Below are positions 15,227 through 25,143 of a DNA stretch of 32,658 nt, piece after piece. Below the pieces are notes generated by a model that was not told where the DNA came from, ran no database searches, and worked only from the letters and a program-made list of their open reading frames with translations. The DNA comes from Actinomycetes bacterium (GTDB lineage: Bacteria > Actinomycetota > Actinomycetes > Mycobacteriales > Pseudonocardiaceae). How positions within the stretch are numbered: position 1 is the stretch's first letter; the number at the start of each line of letters is the position of its first letter. A program made the position numbers and the translations under genes. Where the stretch lies: positions 1 through 32,658 of the forward strand of contig JAJYTH010000037.1 in NCBI GenBank assembly GCA_021793175.1, read 5' to 3'.

Positions 15227-16856
15227 GAAGTCCGAGCAGTTCCACCGCCTTCTTGCGCATCTCCACCTTGCGGACCTTGCCGGTGACGGTCATCGGGAAC
15301 TCGTCCACCACGTGCACGTAACGCGGAATCTTGTAATGGGCGAGCTTGCCGGTACAGAACTCTCGTAGGCTCTCGGCCGTCACCGGCTCGGCTCCCTCCC
15401 GCATCCGGACCCAGGCCATGAGTTCCTCGCCGTAGCGCTCGTCGGGCACGCCGATCACCTGAGCGTCGAGGATGTCCGGGTGGGTGTAGAGGAACTCCTC
15501 GATCTCGCGCGGGTAGATGTTCTCCCCACCTCGGATGACCATGTCCTTGAGACGTCCGGTGATGTTGACGTAGCCCTCTTCGTCCATCACGGCGAGATCG
15601 CCGGTGTGCATCCAGCGGGCCGCGTCGATGACCTCGGCGGTCTTGTCGGGCTGTTCCCAGTAGCCGAGCATCACCGAGTATCCGCGCACGCACAACTCAC
15701 CCGGGGTGCCGCGGGGGACGGTGAGCCCGGTGTCCGGGTCGATGATCTTGGCTTCCAGATGCGGGCCGACCCGGCCGACGGTGGACACGCGCCGTTCCAC
15801 GGAGTCGTCGACCCTGGTCTGCATCGACACGGGCGAGGTCTCAGTCATGCCGTAACAGATGGACACCTCGGTCATGCCCATGCGGTCGATGACCTGCTTC
15901 ATCACCTCCACCGGGCACGGTGAACCCGCCATGATGCCGGTGCGCAGGCTGGACAGGTCGTAGGAGTCGAAGTCCGGTTCGGCGAGTTCGGCGATGAACA
16001 TTGTCGGCACGCCGTACAGCGACGTGCAGCGTTCGGCTTGAACGGCGGCGAGGGTTTTCGCGGGATCGAACGCGGGCGCGGGGATCACCATGCAGGCCCC
16101 GTGAGTGGTGGCGGCGAGGTTTCCCATCACCATTCCGAAACAGTGGTAGAAGGGCACCGGGAGGCAGATGCGGTCTTCCTCGGTGTAGTGGCACAGCTCG
16201 CCGACGAAGAATCCGTTGTTGAGGATGTTGTGGTGCGACAGCGTCGCGCCTTTGGGAAAGCCGGTCGTGCCCGACGTGTACTGGATGTTGACGGGGTCGT
16301 CGGCGCTCAACGCCGCCTGTGCCCGCGACAGCTTCGCCGGATCGGCTTTCCGGCCCGCGTCGAGCAGCTCGACCCAGTCGTCACTGTCGAGGAGCACCAC
16401 GTCGGTCAAAGCCGAGCACCGGGGCCGCACCTCGCGGATCATGCCCGCGTAGTCGGAGGTCTTGAACTCGCTCGCGGCGACCAGTGTGGAGATTCCGGCC
16501 TGGTTGAGGACGTATTCCAGTTCGTGCGCCCGGTACGCCGGGTTGATGTTGACCAGGATCGCGCCGATCTTGGCCGTCGCGTACTGGGTCAGGGTCCATT
16601 CCGGGCGGTTCGGTGCCCAGATACCCACGCGGTCGCCTTTCACGACGCCTCTGTCCAGTAGGCCGAGGGCCAGTGCGTCGACGTCGGCGACGAACTCGCG
16701 GTAGGTCCAGCGGCGCCCACTCGCGTAGTCGACGAGGGCGTCCCGGTCGGCGAAAGTCCGCGCTGTTCGATCAAGGTTGTCACCGATGGTGTCTCCGAGC
16801 AACGGCACCGCCGACGTGCCGGAGGTGTAACTCGGAGCCGTGAGCGCATGCTGCAT
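15222..16856 (-). CDS. AMP-forming acyl-CoA synthetase (FadD-type)
   Basis: ANL-superfamily enzyme of 544 residues that adenylates a fatty acid with ATP and transfers the acyl group to CoA. The P-loop-like motif is [18 protein letters not shown]. Further signatures are [43 protein letters not shown], then [20 protein letters not shown] with the hinge, and the catalytic lysine in [11 protein letters not shown] near the C-terminus. Length and motifs are close to the medium/long-chain group that includes M. tuberculosis FadD35, as I recall. The exact chain length is not deducible. GAGGAGG lies 5 nt before the ATG at 16856. It is a single-gene unit, convergent with R2lox and divergent from yccF. 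R2lox binds fatty-acid ligands, so a link to lipid metabolism is possible, but they share no operon. Confidence 0.92.
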   Translation of the reverse strand: MQHALTAPSYTSGTSAVPLLGDTIGDNLDRTARTFADRDALVDYASGRRWTYREFVADVDALALGLLDRGVVKGDRVGIWAPNRPEWTLTQYATAKIGAILVNINPAYRAHELEYVLNQAGISTLVAASEFKTSDYAGMIREVRPRCSALTDVVLLDSDDWVELLDAGRKADPAKLSRAQAALSADDPVNIQYTSGTTGFPKGATLSHHNILNNGFFVGELCHYTEEDRICLPVPFYHCFGMVMGNLAATTHGACMVIPAPAFDPAKTLAAVQAERCTSLYGVPTMFIAELAEPDFDSYDLSSLRTGIMAGSPCPVEVMKQVIDRMGMTEVSICYGMTETSPVSMQTRVDDSVERRVSTVGRVGPHLEAKIIDPDTGLTVPRGTPGELCVRGYSVMLGYWEQPDKTAEVIDAARWMHTGDLAVMDEEGYVNITGRLKDMVIRGGENIYPREIEEFLYTHPDILDAQVIGVPDERYGEELMAWVRMREGAEPVTAESLREFCTGKLAHYKIPRYVHVVDEFPMTVTGKVRKVEMRKKAVELLGLR

Positions 16857-16971
16857 GGTGCCTCCTCAACGGTGAGCGACAGCAGCACGAGTTTACTGAG
16901 GCACGCGTCACAAAAGCCATGATTTTCGGCGAACACGGACGCTCGTCGACCTGGCGCGGGAGAATGGACCG

Positions 16972-17343
16972 ATGCGGGCTCTACTGAACGTGATCTGGCT
17001 GGCGCTGTCCGGGATCTGGCTGGCACTCGCCTACACCCTCGCCGGTATCGTCTGCTGCATCCTCATCGTCACGATCCCGTTCGGGCTCGCGTCGTTCCGC
17101 ATCGCCGCCTACGCGCTGTGGCCGTTCGGCCGGACCGTGACCGATCGCCGGTCCGCCGGTATCCCGTCGTTGTTCGGCAACCTCGTCTGGCTCCTTCTGG
17201 CTGGGTGGTGGATCGCGCTCACACACCTCGTCACCGGTGTTCTGCTGTGCCTCACGGTCATCGGCATTCCGCTGGGGATCGGGAACTTCAAGATGATCCC
17301 CGTGTCACTGCTGCCGTTGGGCAGGGAGATCGTGCCCGCCTGA
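16972..17343 (+). CDS. YccF-domain membrane protein
   Basis: A 123-residue integral membrane protein made of two YccF (PF03733) units in tandem. The first is MRALLNVIWLALSGIWLALA followed by IVTIPFGLASFRIAAYALWP; the second begins FGNLVWLLLAGWWIALTHL followed by IGIPLGIGNFKMIPVSLLP. The internal repeat with IPFG and IPLG motifs is diagnostic. Four membrane helices are likely. Function is unknown in all organisms I know of. A GGGAG ribosome site lies 9 nt before the ATG. The gene is divergent from the acyl-CoA synthetase (115 nt apart) and convergent with the broken metallophosphatase gene (40 nt). From memory, M. tuberculosis Rv0870c is the counterpart, next to moaA2 and cspB. Confidence 0.88.
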   Translation: MRALLNVIWLALSGIWLALAYTLAGIVCCILIVTIPFGLASFRIAAYALWPFGRTVTDRRSAGIPSLFGNLVWLLLAGWWIALTHLVTGVLLCLTVIGIPLGIGNFKMIPVSLLPLGREIVPA

Positions 17344-17383
17344 GCCGGGAAGAGACAGCACGGTCGGTACCGCGTAGCACCCA

Positions 17384-18206
17384 CTAGAAGGGTTCGATGT
17401 CGGTGTCGTCCGGCTCGTACGGCAGCTCGACGACCAGGCAGGGTCCGCCCGCGAACAGTCCCGCGTCGATGCCGAGCACCCGGCCGCCCGCGTAGAGATA
17501 CGGGGCGTCGAGCTCCGCCGGGTGCACACCCACCTGGTCGGCGATGACACTGTGGCCGTGCACGATGCGCTCACCACCGAGTTGCGACAGCATCTCGTCC
17601 GCCGCGTCGACGCCCTCGGAACGCGAACCGTGCCGTCATCCGGCACCACACGTCCCACCACTCGGCGAGGTCGTCACCGGTCAACACACGCCGCACCGCC
17701 GAGTTGATCTCCTCGATCGTGTCGCCCCACTCGAGGTACTCCAGCGTGTCCGAATGCACCAGCAGGTGGTCGGCGACCAACTCCATGACCGGCCGCGACG
17801 TCAGCCACTCGATGTGTTCGTCGGTGAGCGCGTCCTGATCCGCCAGTTGCCCGCCGTTGACGGCCCAGCTCCGGGCGAAACTGCGGCCTCCACCGCCGGC
17901 GGCCTCGGCCGGTACGGGCGTGTCGCCGAAACGGTACATCCCGAGCAGCAGGATCTCGTGGTTGCCGAGCAGGCTCTCGACGGCCCCGCCCACCGACGGT
18001 GCCTGTCGTTGCAGCTCCCGCACCAGGTCGATGGCCCCGACTCCGTCGGGTCCCCGGTCCACGAAATCCCCGAGGAACCACAGGTGGGCATCGGCCCCGG
18101 TCCAGTTGTCGGCACTGTCGACGAGGTCAGCGTCACGTAACGCGGCGGCCAGTTCGTCTCGGTGGCCGTGAACGTCGCCGACGACGAACGTGGGATGGTC
18201 GAGCAC
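17384..18206 (-). pseudogene. Metallophosphoesterase with frameshift near 17614-17622
   Basis: Calcineurin-like phosphatase of about 274 codons read in two frames. From GTG 18206 the first frame gives FVVGDVHGHRDEL, LWFLGDFVDRGPDG and LLGNHEILLLGMY, the metal-binding blocks I to III, then WWDVWCRMTARFAF. It next runs into Arg-rich out-of-frame sequence to a TGA at 17571-17573. From the same point another frame reads EGVDAADEMLSQLGGERIVH, then GHSVIADQVG (the last metal-site GH block), ending in EPDDTDIEPF at TAG 17384. One extra base or two missing bases near the GAGGGCGTC would join them. Without the shift the last His is lost, so the enzyme should be inactive. TATCGT lies 6 nt before the start. 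It could be a real mutation or a sequencing error. It follows the NagD-like gene by 37 nt on the same strand. Confidence 0.8.
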
Positions 18207-18212
18207 GCCCCG

Positions 18213-18218
18213 ACGATA
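18213..18218 (-). promoter_or_regulatory. Putative -10 box before the metallophosphatase gene
   Basis: TATCGT on the minus strand, 6 nt before GTG 18206. If active, the gene would have its own leaderless transcript besides read-through from the mod operon. Confidence 0.4.
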
Positions 18219-18243
18219 AGCCCTGGTTTTCCAGCCCTCGGGG

Positions 18244-19038
18244 TCAACCCGCCTGAAACGGGTCGTGGGTGCGTCCGACGAGGTCGGCGATCGAGTCGAC
18301 GACCAGAGTCGGGCGGAACGGGTAGCGCTCGGCCGACTCGCGGGTGGAGATGCCGCTGAGCACCAGCACGGTCTGCAGACCGGCCTCGATCCCCGAGTGA
18401 ATGTCGGTGTCCATCCGGTCACCGATCATGATCGTGTGTTCGCTGTGCGCGCCGAGGGACCGTAGGGCCGAACGCATCATCAGCGGGTTCGGCTTGCCGA
18501 TGTAGTAGGGCGACAAGCCGGTGGCGCGCTCGATGAGTGCCGCGACGGAGCCCGTGGCGGGCAGCACGCCCTCCCGACTCGGTCCCGTCGCGTCGGGGTT
18601 GGTGGCGATGAACCTCGCCCCCTGCTCGATCAGCCGGATGGCCCTGGTGATGGCGGTGAAGCTGTAAGTACGGGTCTCCCCCAGCACGACGTAGTCGGGG
18701 TCGATGTCGGTGAGCACGTAACCGGCTTCGTGCAGCGCAGTGGTGAGCCCGGCCTCCCCGATCACGAACGCCGAACCGCCCGGTCGCTGGTTGCTCAGAA
18801 ACCGCGCGGTGGCCAACGCGGACGTCCAGATGGCTTCCTCGGGCACGTCCAACCCCGAACGGGCCAGCCGCGCACGCAGGTCACGGGGCGTGTAGATCGA
18901 GTTGTTGGTCAACACGAGAAACCGTGCCCCGTTCGCTTTCAGCTCGGCGAGGAACTCGTCGGCCCCGGGCACAGGGTGCTCCTCGTGCACCAGCACGCCG
19001 TCCATGTCGGTGAGGTAGTTCCACTGCTGCTCGGTCAT
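18244..19038 (-). CDS. HAD-IIA (NagD-like) phosphatase
   Basis: Cytosolic phosphatase of 264 residues in HAD subfamily IIA. Motif I is [18 protein letters not shown], motif [15 protein letters not shown], motif [14 protein letters not shown] and motif [16 protein letters not shown], all intact. The IIA cap lies between motifs II and III. Relatives act on nucleotides, pyridoxal phosphate, glycerol phosphate or sugar phosphates, so no substrate is assigned. The ATG at 19038 is chosen because the catalytic motif begins ten residues later; the longer open frame upstream is the antisense-like shadow of modC. It starts 11 nt after the modC stop, so it is probably the fifth gene of the mod operon. 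Nothing in the sequence links it to molybdenum chemistry. Confidence 0.88.
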   Translation of the reverse strand: MTEQQWNYLTDMDGVLVHEEHPVPGADEFLAELKANGARFLVLTNNSIYTPRDLRARLARSGLDVPEEAIWTSALATARFLSNQRPGGSAFVIGEAGLTTALHEAGYVLTDIDPDYVVLGETRTYSFTAITRAIRLIEQGARFIATNPDATGPSREGVLPATGSVAALIERATGLSPYYIGKPNPLMMRSALRSLGAHSEHTIMIGDRMDTDIHSGIEAGLQTVLVLSGISTRESAERYPFRPTLVVDSIADLVGRTHDPFQAG

Positions 19039-19049
19039 GGTGTTCCAGC

Positions 19050-20156
19050 CTATGGCCTCCGCGCCGACTCCGGGGCCGGATGAACGGTGACCGCGGCGGC
19101 CTTGACGGTGAGCCGGACGGGGGTGCCGAGATCGAACGCGAGATCGGCCACCGCAGCGGGCGTGAGATCGGCGCTGATTCCCTCGCTGGTCCGCAGGCAT
19201 ACTACGGGTCCGTGCGGCTCGACGGCGGTCACGACGGTGTCCACGACGTTGCGCGGAGAGCCGACCACCTGGGTGTCCCCCGGCTGGACGGCCACCGCTC
19301 CCGGCTCGAACACGGCCACGGCGGCGGCACCGTCGACGAGGTCGCTCGCGGGCATTCCGTGGAACATCCACCCGTGTTCCGTGCGCACCGCCGCGCCCGT
19401 TCCGGTGCGCACGGCCACACCCGTGACGAGATTCAGCCCGGCCAGCCTCGCGGTGAACGCCGTCCTCGGTGCCGCGAGCACCTGCCGAGTCGGCCCGCGT
19501 TCGACGATGCGCCCGCCCGCCAGCACCGCGACGTGGTCGGCGAGGGTGAGCGCGTCGAGCGGATCGTGTGTGACGAGCACGGTGGTGATCGCTCTGTCAC
19601 CGCCGTGTCCGTCCCGGAGTATCCGCCGCAACACACCGCGCACGGCGGGTGCGGCGTCGACGTCGAGCGCGGCGAGTGGTTCGTCGAGCAACAGCAGGTC
19701 GGGGTCGCCGGCGAGAGCCCGTGCGAGCGCGACCCGCTGCGCCTGCCCACCGGACAACGCCGCCGGGGCACGGTCGGCGAAGGCCTCCGCCCCGACCTCG
19801 GCGAGCCACCGCCGCGCCACCGCACGCGCCCGCGTCTTCGACGCGCCCCGTGAACGGGGCGAGAAGGCCACGTTGTCCAGTACGGACAGGTGGGGGAACA
19901 GCAGTGGATTCTGGGCGAGCAACCCGATCCCCCGTGCATGGGGCGGTACCCGGACACCGTCGCCGTCGAGAACCCGGCCGGCCAGGCTCACGAGCGCCCG
20001 CTCGGCCCGCACGAGCCCGGCGAGACACGCCAACGCCGTGGACTTACCCGACCCGTTGGGACCGAGCACCGCGAGCACCCCGCCCTCGGCCACGTCCAAC
20101 GTCACGGACAGCTCGAAAGACTCCCTGCGCAGCATCAACTCCGCGTGCAGCGTCAC
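19050..20156 (-). CDS. modC: Molybdate ABC transporter ATP-binding protein
   Basis: ATPase of the molybdate importer, 368 residues. Walker A is GPNGSGKST (residues 32-40), the Q-loop region is [18 protein letters not shown], the ABC signature is [15 protein letters not shown], Walker B is [12 protein letters not shown] and the switch His is in [10 protein letters not shown]. The C-terminal 110 residues contain a TOBE-like domain ([13 protein letters not shown], and [16 protein letters not shown]) that would bind oxyanion. The GTG at 20156 overlaps the modB stop (GTGA), so translation is coupled. Position directly after modA and modB and near moa genes supports molybdate over sulfate or tungstate, although tungstate cannot be excluded. 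Confidence 0.93.
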   Translation of the reverse strand: MTLHAELMLRRESFELSVTLDVAEGGVLAVLGPNGSGKSTALACLAGLVRAERALVSLAGRVLDGDGVRVPPHARGIGLLAQNPLLFPHLSVLDNVAFSPRSRGASKTRARAVARRWLAEVGAEAFADRAPAALSGGQAQRVALARALAGDPDLLLLDEPLAALDVDAAPAVRGVLRRILRDGHGGDRAITTVLVTHDPLDALTLADHVAVLAGGRIVERGPTRQVLAAPRTAFTARLAGLNLVTGVAVRTGTGAAVRTEHGWMFHGMPASDLVDGAAAVAVFEPGAVAVQPGDTQVVGSPRNVVDTVVTAVEPHGPVVCLRTSEGISADLTPAAVADLAFDLGTPVRLTVKAAAVTVHPAPESARRP

Positions 20157-20977
20157 GGCCGCGCTCCTTCCAGAGCCTTGGGCCTGGCCACCGCGATGAC
20201 CACCACGGCCACGACCACCAGCAGCAACGACAACGCCACCGCGCTGTCGACGTCACTTTGGGCGTGGTGATAGACGGCGACGGGCAAAGTCCTGGTGATG
20301 CCCTCCAGGCTGCCGGCGAACGTGATGGTGGCGCCGAACTCGCCGAGCGCGCGGGCGAAGCTCAACACGGCCCCCGAGCCCAGCGACGGCAGCAGCAACG
20401 GCACGGTGACGCGGCGGAAGACGGTCCACGGGCGAGCTCCCAGCGTGGCCGCGACACGCTCGTAGCGGTCTCCCGATGCGCGCAGCGCGCCTTCCAGGCT
20501 CACCACCAGAAACGGCATCGCCACGAACGTCTGCGCGATCACCACGGCAGCGGTGGTGAACGGCACCCGCACCCCGGCCACGACATCGAGCAGGTAGCCG
20601 AGGAAACCGTTGCGACCCAACAGGAACAGCAGCGCCAAACCTCCCACCACGGGAGGCAGCACGAGCGGCAGCAGCACCACCGCACGCAACAGCCGCACGA
20701 CCCGCGCGTTCGACCGGGCCAGCACCACCGCCAACGGCACTCCGAAAACGACACACAGCAGTGTGGAGACGGCGGCCGTGACCAGCGACAACCGCAGCGC
20801 GTTCAGCGCGGCGGGCATGCCGAGCAGCGAGGGCAACCGCGTGAGGTCGGTTCGGGCCACGAGTCCCACCACGGGCAGCGCGACCAACGCGAGCGCCACC
20901 GCAGCGGGCAGCCACAACACGCGTGGCACCCCTGTCGGGACGTCGAGGGTCCGATTCCGGCGATCACGAGGAAGCAC
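20153..20977 (-). CDS. modB: Molybdate ABC transporter permease
   Basis: Membrane channel subunit of 274 residues with about six helices, starting with WLPAAVALALVALPVVGLVA. It carries the family features VFGVPLAVVLARS, LPLVLPPVVGGLALLFLLGR and, near the end, LSFARALGEFGATITFAGSL, the EAA-like region that docks to ModC; the GEFGAT signature is typical of ModB. GTG 20977 has GGAGG 9 nt upstream. The start overlaps the modA stop by 14 nt, and the stop overlaps the modC start by 4 nt, so the three genes are translated together. Confidence 0.93.
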   Translation of the reverse strand: MLPRDRRNRTLDVPTGVPRVLWLPAAVALALVALPVVGLVARTDLTRLPSLLGMPAALNALRLSLVTAAVSTLLCVVFGVPLAVVLARSNARVVRLLRAVVLLPLVLPPVVGGLALLFLLGRNGFLGYLLDVVAGVRVPFTTAAVVIAQTFVAMPFLVVSLEGALRASGDRYERVAATLGARPWTVFRRVTVPLLLPSLGSGAVLSFARALGEFGATITFAGSLEGITRTLPVAVYHHAQSDVDSAVALSLLLVVVAVVVIAVARPKALEGARP

Positions 20978-21740
20978 CGAACCCGGCCTCCTTCAGCAAC
21001 CTCCGTCCCTCGTCGGACAACAGCAGGTCCCGGAACTGCCGCGCCAGGTCCTTGTGGGCCGCGTCGACCGGGATCCCGACGGGATAGGTGTTGACGGCCT
21101 CGGCGGCCTCGGGGAACCGCACCTGTTCGACACCGCGCGACGCGGCGGCGACATCGGTGACGTACACCAGCCCCGCGTCGGCCTCGCCGGTCTCCACCTT
21201 CGTCAGAACCGACCGCACGTCGGCTTCCTCGCTCGCCGGCCGCAACGTCACTCCGGCGAGTCGTTCGACGTGCCGAGTCGCCGCTCCACACGGCACCGAG
21301 GGCGCGCACACGACGACGGTGAGAGCGGGGTCGGCGAGGTCGGCCAAGCCGGTCACACCCGCCGGGTTGCCCTCCGGCACGGCGATGGTCAGCGTGTTGG
21401 TGGCGAACGGTGTCGCCGGGCCGTCGAGCAGGTCGTCCCGGTCGAGTCGGGCCATGGTCTCGGCGTCGGCGGCGGCGAACACGTCGGCGGGTGCGCCCTC
21501 GGCGATCTGCTGGGCCAACTGCGCCGACCCGGCGAAGTGCAACCGGACGTCGACGTCTTCGTGGGTCTTCTCGAAACGACGCTCCAGTTCGGGAAGGACA
21601 TCGGTCAACGACGCGGCGGCGAACACGGTGAGCACGCGATCGCCGCTCGCGGCGCCGCACGCGGTCATCGACGTCATGACGAGCGCGGCCGTCACCACCG
21701 ACGACAACACGGCCGTCACGCCCCGAACGCGGCGGCTCAT
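20964..21740 (-). CDS. modA: Molybdate-binding lipoprotein
   Basis: Extracytoplasmic substrate-binding protein, 258 residues. The N-terminal MSRRVRGVTAVLSSVVTAAL leads to the lipobox MTAC, so it is a lipoprotein as expected in Gram-positive actinobacteria. The mature domain begins VLTVFAAASLTDVLPELERR, the hallmark of ModA, with AGSAQLAQQIAEGAPADVFA supplying oxyanion-binding Ser residues, and later DAGLVYVTDVAA and YPVGIPVDA. The ATG at 21740 overlaps the regulator stop (ATGA) and has GGAGGGG upstream, which settles the start; a longer frame to 21881 overlaps the regulator and is not used. It is the second gene of a regulator-modA-modB-modC operon. Confidence 0.93.
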   Translation of the reverse strand: MSRRVRGVTAVLSSVVTAALVMTSMTACGAASGDRVLTVFAAASLTDVLPELERRFEKTHEDVDVRLHFAGSAQLAQQIAEGAPADVFAAADAETMARLDRDDLLDGPATPFATNTLTIAVPEGNPAGVTGLADLADPALTVVVCAPSVPCGAATRHVERLAGVTLRPASEEADVRSVLTKVETGEADAGLVYVTDVAAASRGVEQVRFPEAAEAVNTYPVGIPVDAAHKDLARQFRDLLLSDEGRRLLKEAGFGASS

Positions 21741-22150
21741 CGCCCCTCCACCCCACCACCGGGGGTTTCGACGATCACCTGTGTCGCCTTCACCACCGCC
21801 ACGGCCAGCACTCCCGGCCGTAGTCCCAGTTCGGCCACCGCCTCCGAACTCATCAGCGACACGATCCGATTCGGACCGCACTGCAACTCCACTTTCGCCA
21901 TCACCGTGTCGGCGACCACATCGGTGACCAGCCCGACGAACCGGTTCCGCGCCGATCTGCCCACCCCGGTGGGATCGGGCGAGGACTCCGCCTGCGTGCG
22001 CGCGAAAGCGGCCAGTTCGGCGCCGTCCACCACCTTGCGACCGGCGGCGTCGACGTGCTCGGTCAACAGCCCGGCCCTCACCCAGCGGCGCACGGTGTCG
22101 TCGCTGACGCCGAGCAGACGAGCGGCCTCCGAAAGCCGAAAATGCGGCAT
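21737..22150 (-). CDS. HTH/TOBE molybdate-responsive regulator
   Basis: A 137-residue protein joining an N-terminal MerR/excisionase-type helix-turn-helix (FRLSEAARLLGVSDDTVRRW, residues 4-23) to a C-terminal TOBE/Mop domain (about 68-133: RNRFVGLVTDVVADTVMAKV, then CGPNRIVSLMSSEAVAELGL and VVKATQVIVET). Mop domains bind molybdate or tungstate, so it probably senses intracellular molybdate and controls the operon it heads. It is smaller than E. coli ModE and built from a different DNA-binding domain. Its ATG follows a TATCGT box by 7 nt, suggesting a leaderless mRNA. The 114-nt divergent gap to moaA could let it control moaA as well. No ModE-type palindrome was found. Confidence 0.88.
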   Translation of the reverse strand: MPHFRLSEAARLLGVSDDTVRRWVRAGLLTEHVDAAGRKVVDGAELAAFARTQAESSPDPTGVGRSARNRFVGLVTDVVADTVMAKVELQCGPNRIVSLMSSEAVAELGLRPGVLAVAVVKATQVIVETPGGGVEGR

Positions 22151-22157
22151 GAAGATG

Positions 22158-22163
22158 ACGATA
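22158..22163 (-). promoter_or_regulatory. Putative -10 box of the mod operon
   Basis: TATCGT on the minus strand, 7 nt before the ATG at 22150; TANNNT-N7-start geometry. Confidence 0.5.
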
Positions 22164-22251
22164 ACGCCGTATTTGCGAAAAGGGCAGCCTCCGGTGGAAG
22201 TGCTCGGCAGACGACGCCGCGAGGCGTCTCCCTATTCACCGAAATCCCACC

Positions 22252-22257
22252 TAGGCT
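22252..22257 (+). promoter_or_regulatory. Putative -10 box of moaA
   Basis: TAGGCT, 7 nt before GTG 22265. A GGGAA stretch in the 7-nt interval could instead be a ribosome site, so leaderless use is not certain. Confidence 0.45.
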
Positions 22258-22264
22258 GGGAAGT

Positions 22265-23329
22265 GTGACGGGAGTAAACCTCGGCATCCCGAGGGTGCCA
22301 GCCGAGCCCACGGCCCCCAACCGGCCGCGCCCGGATACGCCTGCGCTCATCGACAGCTTCGGTCGCACCGCCACCGACCTGCGCGTCTCGGTGACCGACA
22401 AGTGCAACCTGCGGTGCACCTACTGTATGCCTGCCGAGGGGCTGGACTGGATGTCCAACCAACAGCTCCTTGGCGACGACGAACTCATCCGGCTCATCGA
22501 CATCGCCGTGCGACTGCTCGGCGTCACCGACATCCGGCTCACCGGTGGCGAGCCGCTGCTCCGGCCTCGGCTGGAGGACCTCGTCGCCAGAATCGCCGCG
22601 TTGCGGCCACGGCCCCGGCTCGCCATGACCACCAACGGCATCGGCTTCGCCAAGCGGGCCCACGCCTTCGCCGAGGCCGGGCTCGATCGCGTGAACATCT
22701 CGCTCGACACGATCGACCCCGACACCTTCGAACGCCTGACTCGCCGCGACCGGCTCCGTCACGTGCTCGACGCCCTCACCGCCGCCCGCGACGCGGGCCT
22801 GGAACCCGTCAAGGTCAACGCGGTGTTGATGCGCGGCATCAACGAACACGAGGCGACCGACCTGCTGCGCTTCGCCCTCGAAAACGGCTACCACCTGCGG
22901 TTCATCGAGCAGATGCCGCTCGACGCCCAGCATGGCTGGAACCGGTCCGAGATGATCACCGCGGACGAGATCCTCGACCTGTTGAGGGCGGAGTTCACAC
23001 TCACGCCTAGCCCCACCGAACGCGGCGGCGCACCGGCCGAACGCTGGCTGGTGAACGGTGGGCCGGAGGAGGTCGGCATCATCCCCTCCGTCACCCGCCC
23101 CTTCTGCTCGACCTGCGAGCGCACCCGTCTCACCGCCGACGGCGCCGTGCGCTCGTGCCTGTTCAGCACCACCGAGACCGATCTCCGTGCCCTGCTTCGG
23201 GGCGGCGCCGACGACGAGGAGATCGCGAACGCCTGGCGTGGCGCGATGTGGGGCAAACTCGCGGGTCACGAGATCAATGAGGCTGGTTTCGCGCAACCGA
23301 TCCGCCCGATGAGCGCAATCGGCGGTTGA
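22265..23329 (+). CDS. moaA: GTP 3',8-cyclase MoaA
   Basis: Radical-SAM enzyme of 354 residues that converts GTP to the 3',8-cyclo intermediate, the first step of molybdenum cofactor synthesis, together with MoaC. The N-terminal cluster motif is VTDKCNLRCTYCMPAEG (C-x3-C-x2-C, binding the SAM cluster). DIRLTGGEPLLRP is the SAM-binding stretch. The second cluster motif is PFCSTCERTRLTADGAVRSC (C-x2-C-x13-C), which holds GTP. The protein ends in Gly-Gly (MSAIGG), the C-terminal tail known to be essential. GTG 22265 follows a TANNNT box by 7 nt; an upstream extension to 22055 would overlap the divergent regulator and is rejected. moaD follows after 14 nt in the same operon. Confidence 0.95.
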   Translation: MTGVNLGIPRVPAEPTAPNRPRPDTPALIDSFGRTATDLRVSVTDKCNLRCTYCMPAEGLDWMSNQQLLGDDELIRLIDIAVRLLGVTDIRLTGGEPLLRPRLEDLVARIAALRPRPRLAMTTNGIGFAKRAHAFAEAGLDRVNISLDTIDPDTFERLTRRDRLRHVLDALTAARDAGLEPVKVNAVLMRGINEHEATDLLRFALENGYHLRFIEQMPLDAQHGWNRSEMITADEILDLLRAEFTLTPSPTERGGAPAERWLVNGGPEEVGIIPSVTRPFCSTCERTRLTADGAVRSCLFSTTETDLRALLRGGADDEEIANAWRGAMWGKLAGHEINEAGFAQPIRPMSAIGG

Positions 23330-23343
23330 CGAAGGAGCGGTCG

Positions 23344-23655
23344 ATGAGCACAGCAGGCACCGGTGACGTGGTGGAGACCTCTCACGAGGCAGGCTGGGCT
23401 TCTGTGACGGTCCTGGTCCGGTATTTCGCCTCCGCCCGTGCGGCGGCGGGAGTGGAGACCGAGACGGTGCGGCTGTCGTCGTCGGCGTCCGTCGCCGACG
23501 TGGTCGAACACCTGCGCGCGGCACATCCCGAGCGTCTTCCACGCATCCTCGACGCCGCGTCCTTCCTGCTGAACGGTATCGCGGTGCGCGACCTCGACAA
23601 GCCTGTGCCCGACGGTGCCGAACTCGACGTGCTCCCTCCGTTCGCGGGCGGCTGA
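23344..23655 (+). CDS. moaD: MoaD, small subunit of molybdopterin synthase
   Basis: Ubiquitin-like sulfur carrier of 103 residues. The last 80 residues match MoaD/ThiS: TVLVRYFASARAAAGVETET, then SVADVVEHLRAAHPERLPRI, FLLNGIAVRDLDKPVPDGAE and the end DVLPPFAGG. The terminal Gly-Gly is the site adenylated and turned into a thiocarboxylate, which delivers sulfur to cPMP when bound to MoaE. About 22 extra N-terminal residues precede the domain. GAAGGAG lies 6 nt before the ATG at 23344, ruling out the TTG at 23326. The MoaE partner is encoded as a fusion at 25144-26109. The activating enzyme (MoeB type) is not in the window. Confidence 0.9.
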   Translation: MSTAGTGDVVETSHEAGWASVTVLVRYFASARAAAGVETETVRLSSSASVADVVEHLRAAHPERLPRILDAASFLLNGIAVRDLDKPVPDGAELDVLPPFAGG

Positions 23656-23669
23656 CCGGTCGAGTTCGG
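23618..23669 (+). terminator. Long-loop inverted repeat over the moaD stop
   Basis: CCGAACTCGAC at 23618-23628 is a perfect 11-bp complement of 23659-23669, with a 30-nt loop holding the moaD stop codon. No U-tract follows. It may terminate the moaAD transcript or protect its 3' end. Confidence 0.4.
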
Positions 23670-24931
<1,262 letters not shown>

Positions 24932-24972
24932 TCGGTGTCGGAGTCATCGGCGCCCACCCCTGCGGCGCTTAT

Positions 24973-25010
24973 GAAGGTCCCACCGCTGTCCCCCGGGCGG
25001 TGGGACCTTC
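24973..25010 (+). terminator. Strong terminator hairpin after rpf
   Basis: A perfect 14-bp stem, 24973-24986 (GAAGGTCCCACCGC) with 24997-25010, around a 10-nt loop, 41 nt after the rpf stop. The best hairpin in the window. It could also stop transcription from the convergent mog/moaE operon. Confidence 0.88.
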
Positions 25011-25143
25011 GCTCCGGCACAGACCGACGAACCCCGAACAAGGGCGGAAGTCGACGAGAGTCGACAACAACCGATAGCAGCCGACGACGGCACAGCACGA
25101 CCCTCGGCCGCGGGCGCACCCCGACGTGGAGGAAACACCGCCG

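Noticed and set aside
17610..17625. Programmed ribosomal frameshift in the metallophosphatase
   Set aside because: No slippery heptamer, rare codon or stop codon at the shift site, and the family is not known for frameshifting.
22055..22264. Upstream extension of moaA to 22055
   Set aside because: It would cover the divergent regulator start; the added residues have no similarity to MoaA, and GTG 22265 has promoter-like spacing.
20610..22268. A 552-codon plus-strand frame over modB, modA and the regulator
   Set aside because: Ser/Thr/Arg-rich with no motifs, spanning three well-supported overlapping genes on the other strand.
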